Below the pieces are notes generated by a model that searched no databases, was not told where the DNA came from, and saw only the letters and a list, made by a program, of their open reading frames with translations. A program made the position numbers and the translations under genes. Positions 1-6,771 of a stretch of DNA of 64,000 nucleotides are shown here, one piece after another. This stretch comes from Planococcus sp. CPCC 101016 (GTDB taxonomy: Bacteria; Bacillota; Bacilli; Bacillales_A; Planococcaceae): positions 2,109,624-2,173,623 of the forward strand of contig NZ_VOHB01000002.1 in NCBI RefSeq assembly GCF_007859295.1. The letters run 5' to 3'. The first letter of the stretch is position 1; every line of letters starts with the position of its first letter.

Positions 1-332
1 GGCATAAACTGAAGATGCCCTTCGGCCCCTACCGGTGACAGCAAAGGGTCCATCGTCGAGAATCTGGTTTCAATACGGTGGTGTGCAGCAAGCAAGGTCC
101 ACGGAATATTGTAATCTTCTGCTGCTTCTTTATAAAGCGGAATGTTCTCTTCCGGTACCTCCATTTCTATGATGCGGTTGGGCGCTTCCTTAAGTGTATC
201 CATCACGGGTACCGAATTGAACAGCATAAAAAGAAGCATGCCGAGTGTCGCAGCAACGATGGCTGCGGGCACTAAAAGAATCAGGCAGCCTATTTGACGC
301 TTGTATTTTTTGGGCAACTTCTTTTTTTTCAT
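1..332 (-). CDS. Lytic transglycosylase-like cell wall hydrolase, N-terminal part (cut by window edge)
   Basis: The first 110 residues are visible and the gene runs off the left edge. A Lys-rich start (MKKKKLPKKYK) is followed by one hydrophobic segment at about residues 14-38, so the protein is probably membrane-anchored with an outside domain. Residues 68-110 read as the start of a lysozyme/SLT fold: 'PWTLLAAHHRIETRF' carries the catalytic-Glu context and 'SPVGAEGHLQFMP' is the typical Gly-x-x-Gln-Phe-Met-Pro block. The fold is seen in CwlT-type and SLT transglycosylases, which cleave peptidoglycan glycan strands. ATG at 332 has an AGGTG ribosome site about 8 bases upstream. Whether a peptidase domain follows cannot be seen. 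Confidence 0.75.
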   Translation of the reverse strand, partial: MKKKKLPKKYKRQIGCLILLVPAAIVAATLGMLLFMLFNSVPVMDTLKEAPNRIIEMEVPEENIPLYKEAAEDYNIPWTLLAAHHRIETRFSTMDPLLSPVGAEGHLQFM

Positions 333-489
333 TTTTCCACACCTAATCTGTCATTTGTTTCAGTGTAGCATATCTTCCGCGGTATTGCCGTTTCCTCCTG
401 GACAGGTTGCTTCTTGAGATTTCGTATACGGCTATTTTTTTTTGACTATTGCTGATAAAATTAACAAATAAAAGTAGGAGGTGAATTTT

Positions 490-879
490 ATGTGGGAAGA
501 TTTCAAGAAATTCGCCTTGAAAGGAAATGTTCTTGATCTGGCTGTTGCGGTCGTGATTGGTGCTGCTTTCGGAAAAGTGGTCACTTCTTTAGTAGAAGAC
601 ATCATTATGCCAGTGGTTGGAATATTGGTTGGTGGAATCAGTGTTGAAAATTGGAGTTATACAGTCAATGATGTAGTACTGAATTACGGATTATTTATAC
701 AATCAATTATCGATTTTTTCATCATTGCTTTCTCCATTTTCATGGTTATCCGCATATTCACTACGCTGAAACGAAAAAAAGATATGCCTGCTGAAGAGGA
801 ACCGGAAGTTCTGGACAAAACACAGGAAATCCTCGTCGAAATCAGAGATCTTTTAAACAAAGAAAAAACCGGTCAGTGA
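490..879 (+). CDS. mscL: Large-conductance mechanosensitive channel MscL
   Basis: Homopentameric stretch-activated channel of the plasma membrane that opens on hypo-osmotic shock. The 129-residue protein has the family N-terminus (MWEDFKKFALKGNVLDLAVAV), TM1 at about 14-45, a periplasmic-side loop, TM2 at about 65-95 and a charged C-terminal helix. The frame can begin upstream at GTG 481, but the AGGAGGTGA at 475-483 is correctly spaced for ATG 490, and family members begin 'MW', so 490 is chosen. The stop codon lies inside a bidirectional terminator shared with the convergent Sco gene. Confidence 0.95.
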   Translation: MWEDFKKFALKGNVLDLAVAVVIGAAFGKVVTSLVEDIIMPVVGILVGGISVENWSYTVNDVVLNYGLFIQSIIDFFIIAFSIFMVIRIFTTLKRKKDMPAEEEPEVLDKTQEILVEIRDLLNKEKTGQ

Positions 880-890
880 CCGGTTTTTTT
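862..890. terminator. Bidirectional rho-independent terminator
   Basis: AAAAAACCGGTCA and its complement TGACCGGTTTTTT form a near-perfect hairpin flanked by A and T tracts, so it works for both mscL (+) and the Sco gene (-). It overlaps the end of mscL. Confidence 0.9.
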
Positions 891-1452
891 ACTGCTCTTC
901 AATCAAGTCGCGCAAATCATTCTTAATCTCTTCTACTGGCACATTGTCAAAGCCGTCGTAATTATTTACGACTACACCTTCCTGATCCACTAAATAAAAT
1001 GCTGTTCCGTGTATGACTTGATCACTTTCCGGATCATCCCGGACGAAGGAATTGAAATTATCTTTAGCAAATTCCGATATCTCTGGCTGTGTATATCCCG
1101 TAAGCAAATGCCATTTCGATTCATCAGGAACCGAATACTGGTCCAAATATTCCTGCATGGTTTCCGGAGTATCGATGCTCGGATCGACACTGAAGGCCAC
1201 AATTTTATAATCTTCCACACCTTCTGCCTCCAGTTCTTCCTGGATTCCACTTAAGTTGAATGTCATCGGCGGACATACCGTTTCACAATTTGTGAAAACG
1301 AAAGTTGCCAGCCATGGTGCTCCCTTCAAATCCTCTAAACTTACCGAATCTCCACGGTGGTCGGTATAGGAAAAGTCATCGATTTCAGAACTGCCGCATG
1401 CCGATAACAACAGCACCAGGATCAGCACTATTGAAGTATAAATTAATCGCAT
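889..1452 (-). CDS. Sco1/SenC-family copper chaperone lipoprotein
   Basis: Thioredoxin-fold protein that delivers copper to the CuA centre of cytochrome c oxidase on the outer face of the membrane (B. subtilis BsSco/YpmQ type). The 187 residues start with a lipoprotein signal peptide whose lipobox Cys is C19 (LLLSACGS). The copper ligands are visible: C56 and C60 in FTNCETVCPPM, and H148 in DQVIHGTAF. Length and motif order are typical. It converges on mscL and appears monocistronic. Confidence 0.92.
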   Translation of the reverse strand: MRLIYTSIVLILVLLLSACGSSEIDDFSYTDHRGDSVSLEDLKGAPWLATFVFTNCETVCPPMTFNLSGIQEELEAEGVEDYKIVAFSVDPSIDTPETMQEYLDQYSVPDESKWHLLTGYTQPEISEFAKDNFNSFVRDDPESDQVIHGTAFYLVDQEGVVVNNYDGFDNVPVEEIKNDLRDLIEEQ

Positions 1453-1546
1453 ACCATTGCCTCCACTCTTTCATCTTTTTAATCATAGCGAAAGTGTAGA
1501 ATCTGCACAATACATCTTAAACCGCCATTGTCACGAATTTGTGAAG

Positions 1547-1675
1547 TCAGGACAGCTTCAATGTAAGCAATGCGTCATGAATGGCGACCAACTTTGTTTC
1601 CACACGGTGCATCAAATAAAAAGATACAAAAATAGGGAAACCAAGTTCCTGAATCCATTGCATCCACTCTGCCAT
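1547..1675 (-). CDS. YvrJ-family small membrane protein
   Basis: A 42-residue frame with ATG at 1675 behind a good ribosome site (GAGGTGAGAACT). It begins 'MAEWMQWIQELGFPI', then a hydrophobic segment (VSFYLMH), then 'RVETKLVAIHDALL'. This is the layout of the YvrJ family: one short membrane segment followed by an R-x-E-x-K-L amphipathic helix. The family is often encoded beside DUF1659 and DUF2922 genes, and both lie just upstream here (2089-2545). A repeat array and a terminator now sit between them. The function of the family is not known. Confidence 0.75.
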   Translation of the reverse strand: MAEWMQWIQELGFPIFVSFYLMHRVETKLVAIHDALLTLKLS

Positions 1676-1692
1676 AGTTCTCACCTCTATTC

Positions 1693-2042
1693 TAGAAAAG
1701 CGTAAGTGCCCGTGTAGATTCGACGGGCATAAGACGGACTGGCGAAACGGCGTTTGTTCAGCCGTACAGCCAGGATGGCTTAGGTCCTTAGAATCTGGGC
1801 ACTGGAGTCTGGACAATAAGAAAAGCGTAGGCAGCCGTTAAGCCCCGACATGCGCTGGAAGCCTTGCCAGTAATGGCGGTTCCCAGCCATTGTTGACAAG
1901 GTTGAAGCGACTCGAGGGGCTGGCTGCCGGAGTCTGGACAACATGAAAAGCGTAAGTGCCCGTGTAGATTCGACGGGCATAAGACGGACTGGCGAAACGG
2001 CGTTTGTTCAGCCGTACAGCCAGGATGGTTTAGGTCCCTAGA
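1693..2042 (+). repeat. Tandem hairpin repeat array, family A, copy 1 (three units)
   Basis: Three head-to-tail units begin with GAAAAGCG at 1695, 1820 and 1945, an exact 125-base period; the third is cut short. Units 1 and 3 are almost identical over about 95 bases, with two differences. Unit 2 shares the ends but has other arms. Each full unit folds on itself, for example GTGCCC with GGGCAC in unit 1 and GGCAGCC with GGCTGCC in unit 2. The same family recurs at 21.6, 29.8 and 55.6 kb. Open frames inside it are judged spurious. It separates the YvrJ gene from its usual partners. Confidence 0.9.
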
Positions 2043-2054
2043 AATTCAAAGATT

Positions 2055-2086
2055 CAAAAAGCTCTCCCAAATTAGGAGAGCTTCTC
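2055..2086 (-). terminator. Rho-independent terminator after the DUF2922 gene
   Basis: On the minus strand AAGCTCTCC pairs with GGAGAGCTT around a short loop, followed by TTTTTGAATC. It ends the DUF1659-DUF2922 transcript before the repeat array. Confidence 0.85.
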
Positions 2087-2088
2087 AT

Positions 2089-2304
2089 TTATACTTGGTA
2101 CTCTACAACATTCCGTTCAACAATTCGTGCTCCTTTTACCGACGCGAATGAAGAACCCTCCACTTCGAAAATATTTTGGGTAATAATTGCCTGCATTCCT
2201 GCCAGCAATTCCGCGTCTGTGACATTGTCACGCGGTTCATCAACCGTCAATGTGACGTCTTTTCCTGCAGCCGTCGTAAAAATCAGTTCTAAAGATTTTG
2301 CCAT
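2089..2304 (-). CDS. DUF2922 domain-containing protein
   Basis: A 71-residue acidic protein (MAKSLELIFTTAAGKDVTLT...), matching the DUF2922 family in length and in its pattern: beta-rich start, 'DEPRDNV' turn, then an 'LLAGMQAIITQNIF' helix. It lies 22 bases downstream of the DUF1659 gene and is surely co-transcribed. The AAAGGGGGAG ribosome site before ATG 2304 is strong. These paired small proteins are common in Bacillales; their role is unknown. Confidence 0.85.
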   Translation of the reverse strand: MAKSLELIFTTAAGKDVTLTVDEPRDNVTDAELLAGMQAIITQNIFEVEGSSFASVKGARIVERNVVEYQV

Positions 2305-2326
2305 TTCGTACTCCCCCTTTTATTGA

Positions 2327-2545
2327 TTACTGGTAAATCGTCAGTGCGGATTGTTTCTCGACATCCATTAATGTCTTTGTACCAAAGTTTGTCAGGACAG
2401 CTGCTGTTTCGAAAATCCCATCTGCCGCCGCTGCTTCTTTGACATTGTGATACGCTTTGATTTTTCGTTTCACTTTGCCGTTGGCGTCTAAGCCATTTTC
2501 GTACGTACAGCGAATACTAGCGCTCTTGAAATCACTAAAGGCCAT
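2327..2545 (-). CDS. DUF1659 domain-containing protein
   Basis: A 72-residue protein (MAFSDFKSASIRCTYENGLD...) with the DUF1659 pattern, including 'GKVKRKIKAYHNV' and the C-terminal 'KQSALTIYQ'. In-frame GTG and ATG codons occur just upstream, but AAAGGAGGTGAT is spaced correctly only for ATG 2545. It is the first gene of a two-gene operon with DUF2922. No function is established. Confidence 0.85.
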   Translation of the reverse strand: MAFSDFKSASIRCTYENGLDANGKVKRKIKAYHNVKEAAAADGIFETAAVLTNFGTKTLMDVEKQSALTIYQ

Positions 2546-2665
2546 GTTCATCACCTCCTTTCATTCGCTATATAGACACAGTTGGAAAAAAGAGATACAT
2601 TTTTAATGAATTTCTTTTCAAACCCTTCTATAATAGAAGTAATGGAAAGAACGAGGTGAAACAAT

Positions 2666-3100
2666 ATGGAACTGAGTGGCTGGTTTTTGTGGTTTATCCT
2701 ATTTTGGGTAGTCGTACTGGTGGGGCTTTTCGCCATTGGAGGATATTTCATGTTCAGAAAGTTCCTGAAGTCCATGCCGAAGCAAGATGGCCTATCAGAT
2801 TTGAACTGGGAAGAGTATTACGTTGATAAAACCATTCATTTATGGGGCGATGAAGAAAAGGCGATGTTGAATGAGTTGGTTCAGCCGGTTCCCGATCTAT
2901 TCCGTCCGGTCGCAAAACAGAAAATCGCAGGCAGAATCGGACAGGTTATGCTTGAAGAAAAAGTAAAAAAAATGAAACTAGAACATATTATCCGCGGCTA
3001 TATTTTGGCGACACCAAAACGTGATCATAAATTCCTCCGAAAAAAATTGGCCGAAATGGAAATTGATGTTCGTCCATATGAACAATATTTCGAACAATAA
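2666..3100 (+). CDS. DUF2621 membrane protein (YneK-like)
   Basis: A 144-residue protein with one N-terminal membrane segment (about residues 6-30) and a basic, helical cytoplasmic part (PKQDGLSDLNWEEYYVDK...). It resembles B. subtilis YneK, which also lies next to ccdC. Here it converges on ccdC rather than following it, and the two share a terminator hairpin. GAACGAGGTGAAACAAT precedes the ATG. The function is unknown. Confidence 0.8.
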   Translation: MELSGWFLWFILFWVVVLVGLFAIGGYFMFRKFLKSMPKQDGLSDLNWEEYYVDKTIHLWGDEEKAMLNELVQPVPDLFRPVAKQKIAGRIGQVMLEEKVKKMKLEHIIRGYILATPKRDHKFLRKKLAEMEIDVRPYEQYFEQ

Positions 3101-3138
3101 AAAGCGCTGCTCCCTTTAGACGGGAACAGCGCTTTTAT
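3099..3138. terminator. Bidirectional terminator between the DUF2621 gene and ccdC
   Basis: AAAAGCGCTGCTCCC pairs with GGGAACAGCGCTTTT. It serves both converging genes and overlaps the last codons of ccdC, whose stop is at 3116. Confidence 0.88.
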
Positions 3139-3616
3139 CTTTTGACGCGATTTTTTTGTACTGCCATAACATGGATAGCCGCCATGGCCAAAGCATACCG
3201 AATGCCAGAATCCAGAACATGCCACCCAGTTCGCCGACATCAATACTCGAACTCAAGACCACTTTGCCGATTACGCGCACCAGTAGAAGGCCGAACAGAA
3301 TAAACACAAATGCTTTCGACTGTTTCAGATAAATATCGCCATCACGGATTTCGAATTTGGAAGTCCAAATCAAAACAGTTGAAAAAAGAATACCGACAGC
3401 GAGCGCTTCAAAAATTTGCAGAGGTGCTACGCGGAAAAACGGAAAAATAAACATCAAGGCGCCGGTTGACATAAAGAATGGCGGCAAAATAATTTTCTTA
3501 ACCGATGCTGGTTTTTTTGCCGATTTCGAACGAACGAACATCGCCAGTAATCCCATTGCCAAGGCACCGACAGTCGTAATAATCAAATAAACTTCAGGTG
3601 GAATTTGATCAAACAT
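3116..3616 (-). CDS. ccdC: CcdC-family membrane protein (YneJ-like)
   Basis: A 166-residue polytopic membrane protein with about five hydrophobic segments, beginning MFDQIPPEVYLIITTVGAL. It matches the CcdC/YneJ family (DUF1453), encoded with ccdA in Bacillus and linked genetically to cytochrome c maturation, though its exact role is unclear. Its first codons overlap the end of the thioredoxin gene by 8 bases, so the two are translationally coupled in one operon with ccdA. Confidence 0.85.
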   Translation of the reverse strand: MFDQIPPEVYLIITTVGALAMGLLAMFVRSKSAKKPASVKKIILPPFFMSTGALMFIFPFFRVAPLQIFEALAVGILFSTVLIWTSKFEIRDGDIYLKQSKAFVFILFGLLLVRVIGKVVLSSSIDVGELGGMFWILAFGMLWPWRLSMLWQYKKIASKDKSAVPV

Positions 3617-3932
3617 TTAAGTCACCCTCCAGTTCATCTAATCTGCGACGCAATTCATCAATCGGCACGAATCGCGCAAAACGATGAATTTCTTTTCCTT
3701 GCTGGAACAATAAAACGACAGGTGCTGTGAACAACATCAACTGTCCGGCCAATTCTGTTACTTGTGCAGCATTGACCAAGTAGAAAGGCAGTCGGTAATC
3801 CGCTTCGAAAGCTTCGATTTGCGGGCGCAAACCTTCACAGACCGAGCAATTATCCGTTTTCGCAAAAAGCAGAAACGATTTCTCTTCTGCGATTTTAGCT
3901 TGGTATTCTTCTATACCAGAAAAGATTTCCAT
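3609..3932 (-). CDS. Thioredoxin-family protein in the ccd operon
   Basis: A 107-residue thioredoxin-fold protein with the redox motif C-S-V-C (C29 and C32 from ATG 3932) and the cis-Pro region 'FTAPVVLLFQQG'. There is no signal peptide, so it should act in the cytoplasm. A GTG three codons upstream is possible, but it forms part of the AGGTGA ribosome site, so ATG 3932 is preferred. It lies between ccdA and ccdC. CcdA carries reducing equivalents across the membrane, so this protein may be its cytoplasmic electron donor; that is inference. In B. subtilis this slot holds yneI, a CheY-like gene. Confidence 0.8.
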   Translation of the reverse strand: MEIFSGIEEYQAKIAEEKSFLLFAKTDNCSVCEGLRPQIEAFEADYRLPFYLVNAAQVTELAGQLMLFTAPVVLLFQQGKEIHRFARFVPIDELRRRLDELEGDLNV

Positions 3933-3956
3933 CTTGGTCACCTACTTATTGTTAAT

Positions 3957-4667
3957 TTAAAATCCTTGGAAATTGCCGAAAAACGGATTCAGGATACGAA
4001 TCAAATAGCTCATGCCGTCGAAAAACAACAAGATGCCGACCCCAATCATAACATAGCCGCCTGTCTTCATTATTTTATGGTTATGTTTGCGAAGCCATCC
4101 CATGCGTGCCACAAAGAAAGACAAGACGAAAAATGGAATCGCAAAGCCAAGTACGTAAGCCAACATATACCAAATACCTGATCCGGGATTGGTTGCTGCA
4201 AGAGCATAGATCGCTGCAGTGATCGGTCCTGTACATGGTGTCCAGCCTGCTGCAAACGCCAGACCGATGACAAATGTCCCTAAAAAGCCGGACGGACGAT
4301 TCTTAAACGAGAACTTTCGATCCTGCATAAGAAATTTCGGTGAGAAGACCCCGATAATCATCAATCCAAAAAAGACAATAAATATAGCCCCTATTTGACG
4401 TATTAGTTCATCATAGCGAAGAAACCACTCGTTAAAAAAGGATGTGCTGAAACCAAGCGTAATGAAAATAGTTGAAAAGCCTAATAGGAAAAACAGCGTA
4501 TGGAACATGCCCCGCCGTTGCATAACTTTTTTATCGTTTTTAATTTCATCCATGGTCATGCCTGTTATATAAGATAAAAATGCAGGATACAAAGGCAGCG
4601 TACATGGCGAAATAAAACTTAAAAAGCCGGCTCCAAAGGCTAGAAATAAATTAATATCAGATGCCAC
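3957..4667 (-). CDS. ccdA: Cytochrome c biogenesis protein CcdA (thiol-disulfide transporter)
   Basis: A 236-residue membrane protein with six predicted membrane segments that moves reducing equivalents across the membrane so apocytochrome c cysteines can bind haem. The two family cysteines are visible in '[12 protein letters not shown]' near the N-terminus and 'GWTPCTGP' in the second repeat. The frame is open 29 codons further upstream, but homologues begin at '[16 protein letters not shown]', and GTG 4667 has AAGGAG 8 bases before it, so GTG is the start. It is the first gene of ccdA-trx-ccdC. Confidence 0.92.
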   Translation of the reverse strand: MASDINLFLAFGAGFLSFISPCTLPLYPAFLSYITGMTMDEIKNDKKVMQRRGMFHTLFFLLGFSTIFITLGFSTSFFNEWFLRYDELIRQIGAIFIVFFGLMIIGVFSPKFLMQDRKFSFKNRPSGFLGTFVIGLAFAAGWTPCTGPITAAIYALAATNPGSGIWYMLAYVLGFAIPFFVLSFFVARMGWLRKHNHKIMKTGGYVMIGVGILLFFDGMSYLIRILNPFFGNFQGF

Positions 4668-4955
4668 TGGTAATTCTCCTTCCTGTTCTCTCCCCATCTT
4701 ACCAAATTTCCATGTGAAACACCGCCCCTTCGCTTGTGAAATCTTTGTGGACAATTAGTTCATTGATTTCTGTCATCATTGAATCATCGTTCTTCGTTTT
4801 ACCTTACTGGAATTTTCATTTTTAAAACTGCAGTTTATCTGTTTTTGGTTATAGTTCTTGTTGACGTTTTTTGTTTTTTCATAAAACCTTAAGTAGTTTA
4901 CTACATAGTAAGTAAAAACAGTGCTATTTCTATTTTGATATCTAAAATAGCTGCA
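4668..4955 (-). promoter_or_regulatory. ccdA upstream region with an inverted repeat
   Basis: About 290 bases separate ccdA from the terminator of the exporter operon. At 4898-4911 lies TTACTACATAGTAA (arms TTACTA/TAGTAA), a possible operator. The 11-mer CTACATAGTAA recurs at 40.37 kb upstream of yqiK. An untested 26-codon frame ([14 protein letters not shown]...) starts at about 4775 without a convincing ribosome site. No other gene is seen. Confidence 0.4.
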
Positions 4956-4984
4956 ATAAAAAAAGAACAGCCGTAGCTGTCCTT
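4956..4984 (-). terminator. Terminator of the ABC exporter operon
   Basis: On the minus strand GGACAGCTACGGCTGTTC is followed by TTTTTTTATT, directly after the stop codon of the second ABC gene. Confidence 0.85.
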
Positions 4985-4986
4985 TC

Positions 4987-6771
4987 CTACTCGACGATGC
5001 CATTTTGCAGCATAAACAATTTATGGTACAGCCCGCGCTGCTGAAGCAATTGTTGGTGTGTACCCCGCTCAACGATTTCTCCCTGGTGAAGGACTAAAAT
5101 TAAATCTGCATCTTGTATGGTGCTGAGCCTATGAGCGATTGCAATGGTCGTCCGCCCCCGACGCATACGTTCAAGACTTGCCTGAATAGCGACTTCTGTG
5201 GCAGTGTCTATATTCGCTGTTGCTTCATCAAGCACCAGTATTTTCGGATCAGTCGCCATTGTTCTTGCAAAAGCCACCAATTGCCGCTGACCACTCGAGA
5301 AAGTAGATCCCCGCTCCGTCACCTTTTGGTTATAGCCATCCGGCAACGATTCGATAAAGTGGTTAGCTTGGACAAATTCTGCCGCTTCCCGAACTTCTGC
5401 TTCTGTAATGTATTGATCATAAAGACGAATATTGCTCTCGATTGTACCATAGAACAAGAACGGATCCTGCAGAACCAATCCCATATTCCGACGCAATTCA
5501 GTCGTTTTGTACTCTTTCACCGAAACACCGTCTACCAGAATTTCTCCTTTGTTGAATTCATAAAAGCGCATCAATAAATTGATGATGGAGCTTTTGCCGC
5601 TGCCTGTATGGCCGACAAGTGCAACCGTTTGACCTGGCCATGCCGTAAAAGAGATATTCTTCAGAACTTCGTTATCGCCGTCGTAAGAGAAGCTGACGTC
5701 GCGGAATTCGATTTGGCCTTCACTAATTTTAGCTGCGCCATCCAATTGCCGGGGTGCTTTTTCCGGTTCATCAAGCAACATGAAAACACGGGAGGCTGCG
5801 ACAATAGCCTGTTGAAAAATGGACAGCCGCTGCATCACTTGGTTGATCGGTTCAAAAAAGCGGTCGATATACGTGACGAACGCATAAATGACACCAACTT
5901 CAACTGTGTTGGAAAACGAGGTGATACCGAAATAACTCAGCAGGAGAATCAATGCAAGTGCGTAGACAAGATCAATGGCCGGACGCAGCAGCAAGCCATC
6001 GATTTTAATATTGCGCTTACCCGCCTCCCAGTGCTTTTCGTTAATGGCTGTAAACTCATCTTTCAGCCGGTTTTCCTGGCCAAAAGCCTGAATCATGCCC
6101 ATGCCCTGTACCGATTCCGAAATCTTGGCATTCAATTGTCCCAAACGCTCCCGCAGATCCTGATAAAACACCGAACTGTATTTCCGGTATATATAAATGA
6201 TCCATCCCAAAATCGGCAGCAGCACGAGTGTAATGAGCGCCAGCCGGACATTCAGGAAGAACATGGCGATGTAGACGCCGACAATCAGAAATGCGCTTTG
6301 GATAAAGCCGATCAGCACAGTGACAAACATTTCCTTAATGGCTTCTGTATCATTGGTGACGCGTGATACGATGCCTCCTGCTGGAGTTTTATCAAAATAG
6401 CGCATACCTAATCCTTGTACTTTTACGAAAACATCAATTCGCAGCTGCTGAATAATTTTCAATGCCGCTTCCTGAAACTTCAGCAGCTGAAAATAGCTGA
6501 TGATGACGTTGGATGATTGAATAAATAAATAGGCAGCAGCAAGACCGACGATCGGTCCTGTCGGAAAGCTGCCAGGCGTCAAATAGTCATCGATGAAAGT
6601 TTTGATCAGCAAAGGTCCGAGCACGTCTCCTAAAACTGTCAAAATCAGCAGCCCCATTGCCAATGCCAGCATTTTCTTATGAGGCACCAAATAAATTAAC
6701 AGCCGTTTGAAAACGAGCCATTGATCCCGTCCAGTCAGTTCCTGTTGCTTCACGGTTTCTTTGACCTGCAT
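4987..6771 (-). CDS. Heterodimeric ABC multidrug exporter, BmrD-like subunit
   Basis: A 594-residue half-transporter: six-helix type I exporter membrane domain (about 25-330), then an ATPase domain with Walker A GHTGSGKSS, Q-loop, signature and Walker B 'ILVLDEATANID', which has the catalytic Glu. The signature reads FSSGQ instead of LSGGQ. In heterodimeric exporters such as BmrCD the non-canonical signature lies in the same composite site as the partner's degenerate Walker B, as seen here. The ATG overlaps the partner's TAA by one base (TAATG). It resembles YheH/BmrD but is shorter than B. subtilis BmrD. Substrates cannot be deduced. Confidence 0.9.
   Translation of the reverse strand: MQVKETVKQQELTGRDQWLVFKRLLIYLVPHKKMLALAMGLLILTVLGDVLGPLLIKTFIDDYLTPGSFPTGPIVGLAAAYLFIQSSNVIISYFQLLKFQEAALKIIQQLRIDVFVKVQGLGMRYFDKTPAGGIVSRVTNDTEAIKEMFVTVLIGFIQSAFLIVGVYIAMFFLNVRLALITLVLLPILGWIIYIYRKYSSVFYQDLRERLGQLNAKISESVQGMGMIQAFGQENRLKDEFTAINEKHWEAGKRNIKIDGLLLRPAIDLVYALALILLLSYFGITSFSNTVEVGVIYAFVTYIDRFFEPINQVMQRLSIFQQAIVAASRVFMLLDEPEKAPRQLDGAAKISEGQIEFRDVSFSYDGDNEVLKNISFTAWPGQTVALVGHTGSGKSSIINLLMRFYEFNKGEILVDGVSVKEYKTTELRRNMGLVLQDPFLFYGTIESNIRLYDQYITEAEVREAAEFVQANHFIESLPDGYNQKVTERGSTFSSGQRQLVAFARTMATDPKILVLDEATANIDTATEVAIQASLERMRRGRTTIAIAHRLSTIQDADLILVLHQGEIVERGTHQQLLQQRGLYHKLFMLQNGIVE

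Noticed and set aside
481..489. GTG 481 as the mscL start
   Set aside because: The GTG is part of the AGGAGGTGA ribosome site; ATG 490 gives the conserved N-terminus.
5608..6366. A 252-codon open frame on the plus strand opposite the BmrD-like gene
   Set aside because: It has no ribosome site, an unlikely Cys/His/Gln-rich composition, and lies wholly antisense to a clear ABC transporter gene.
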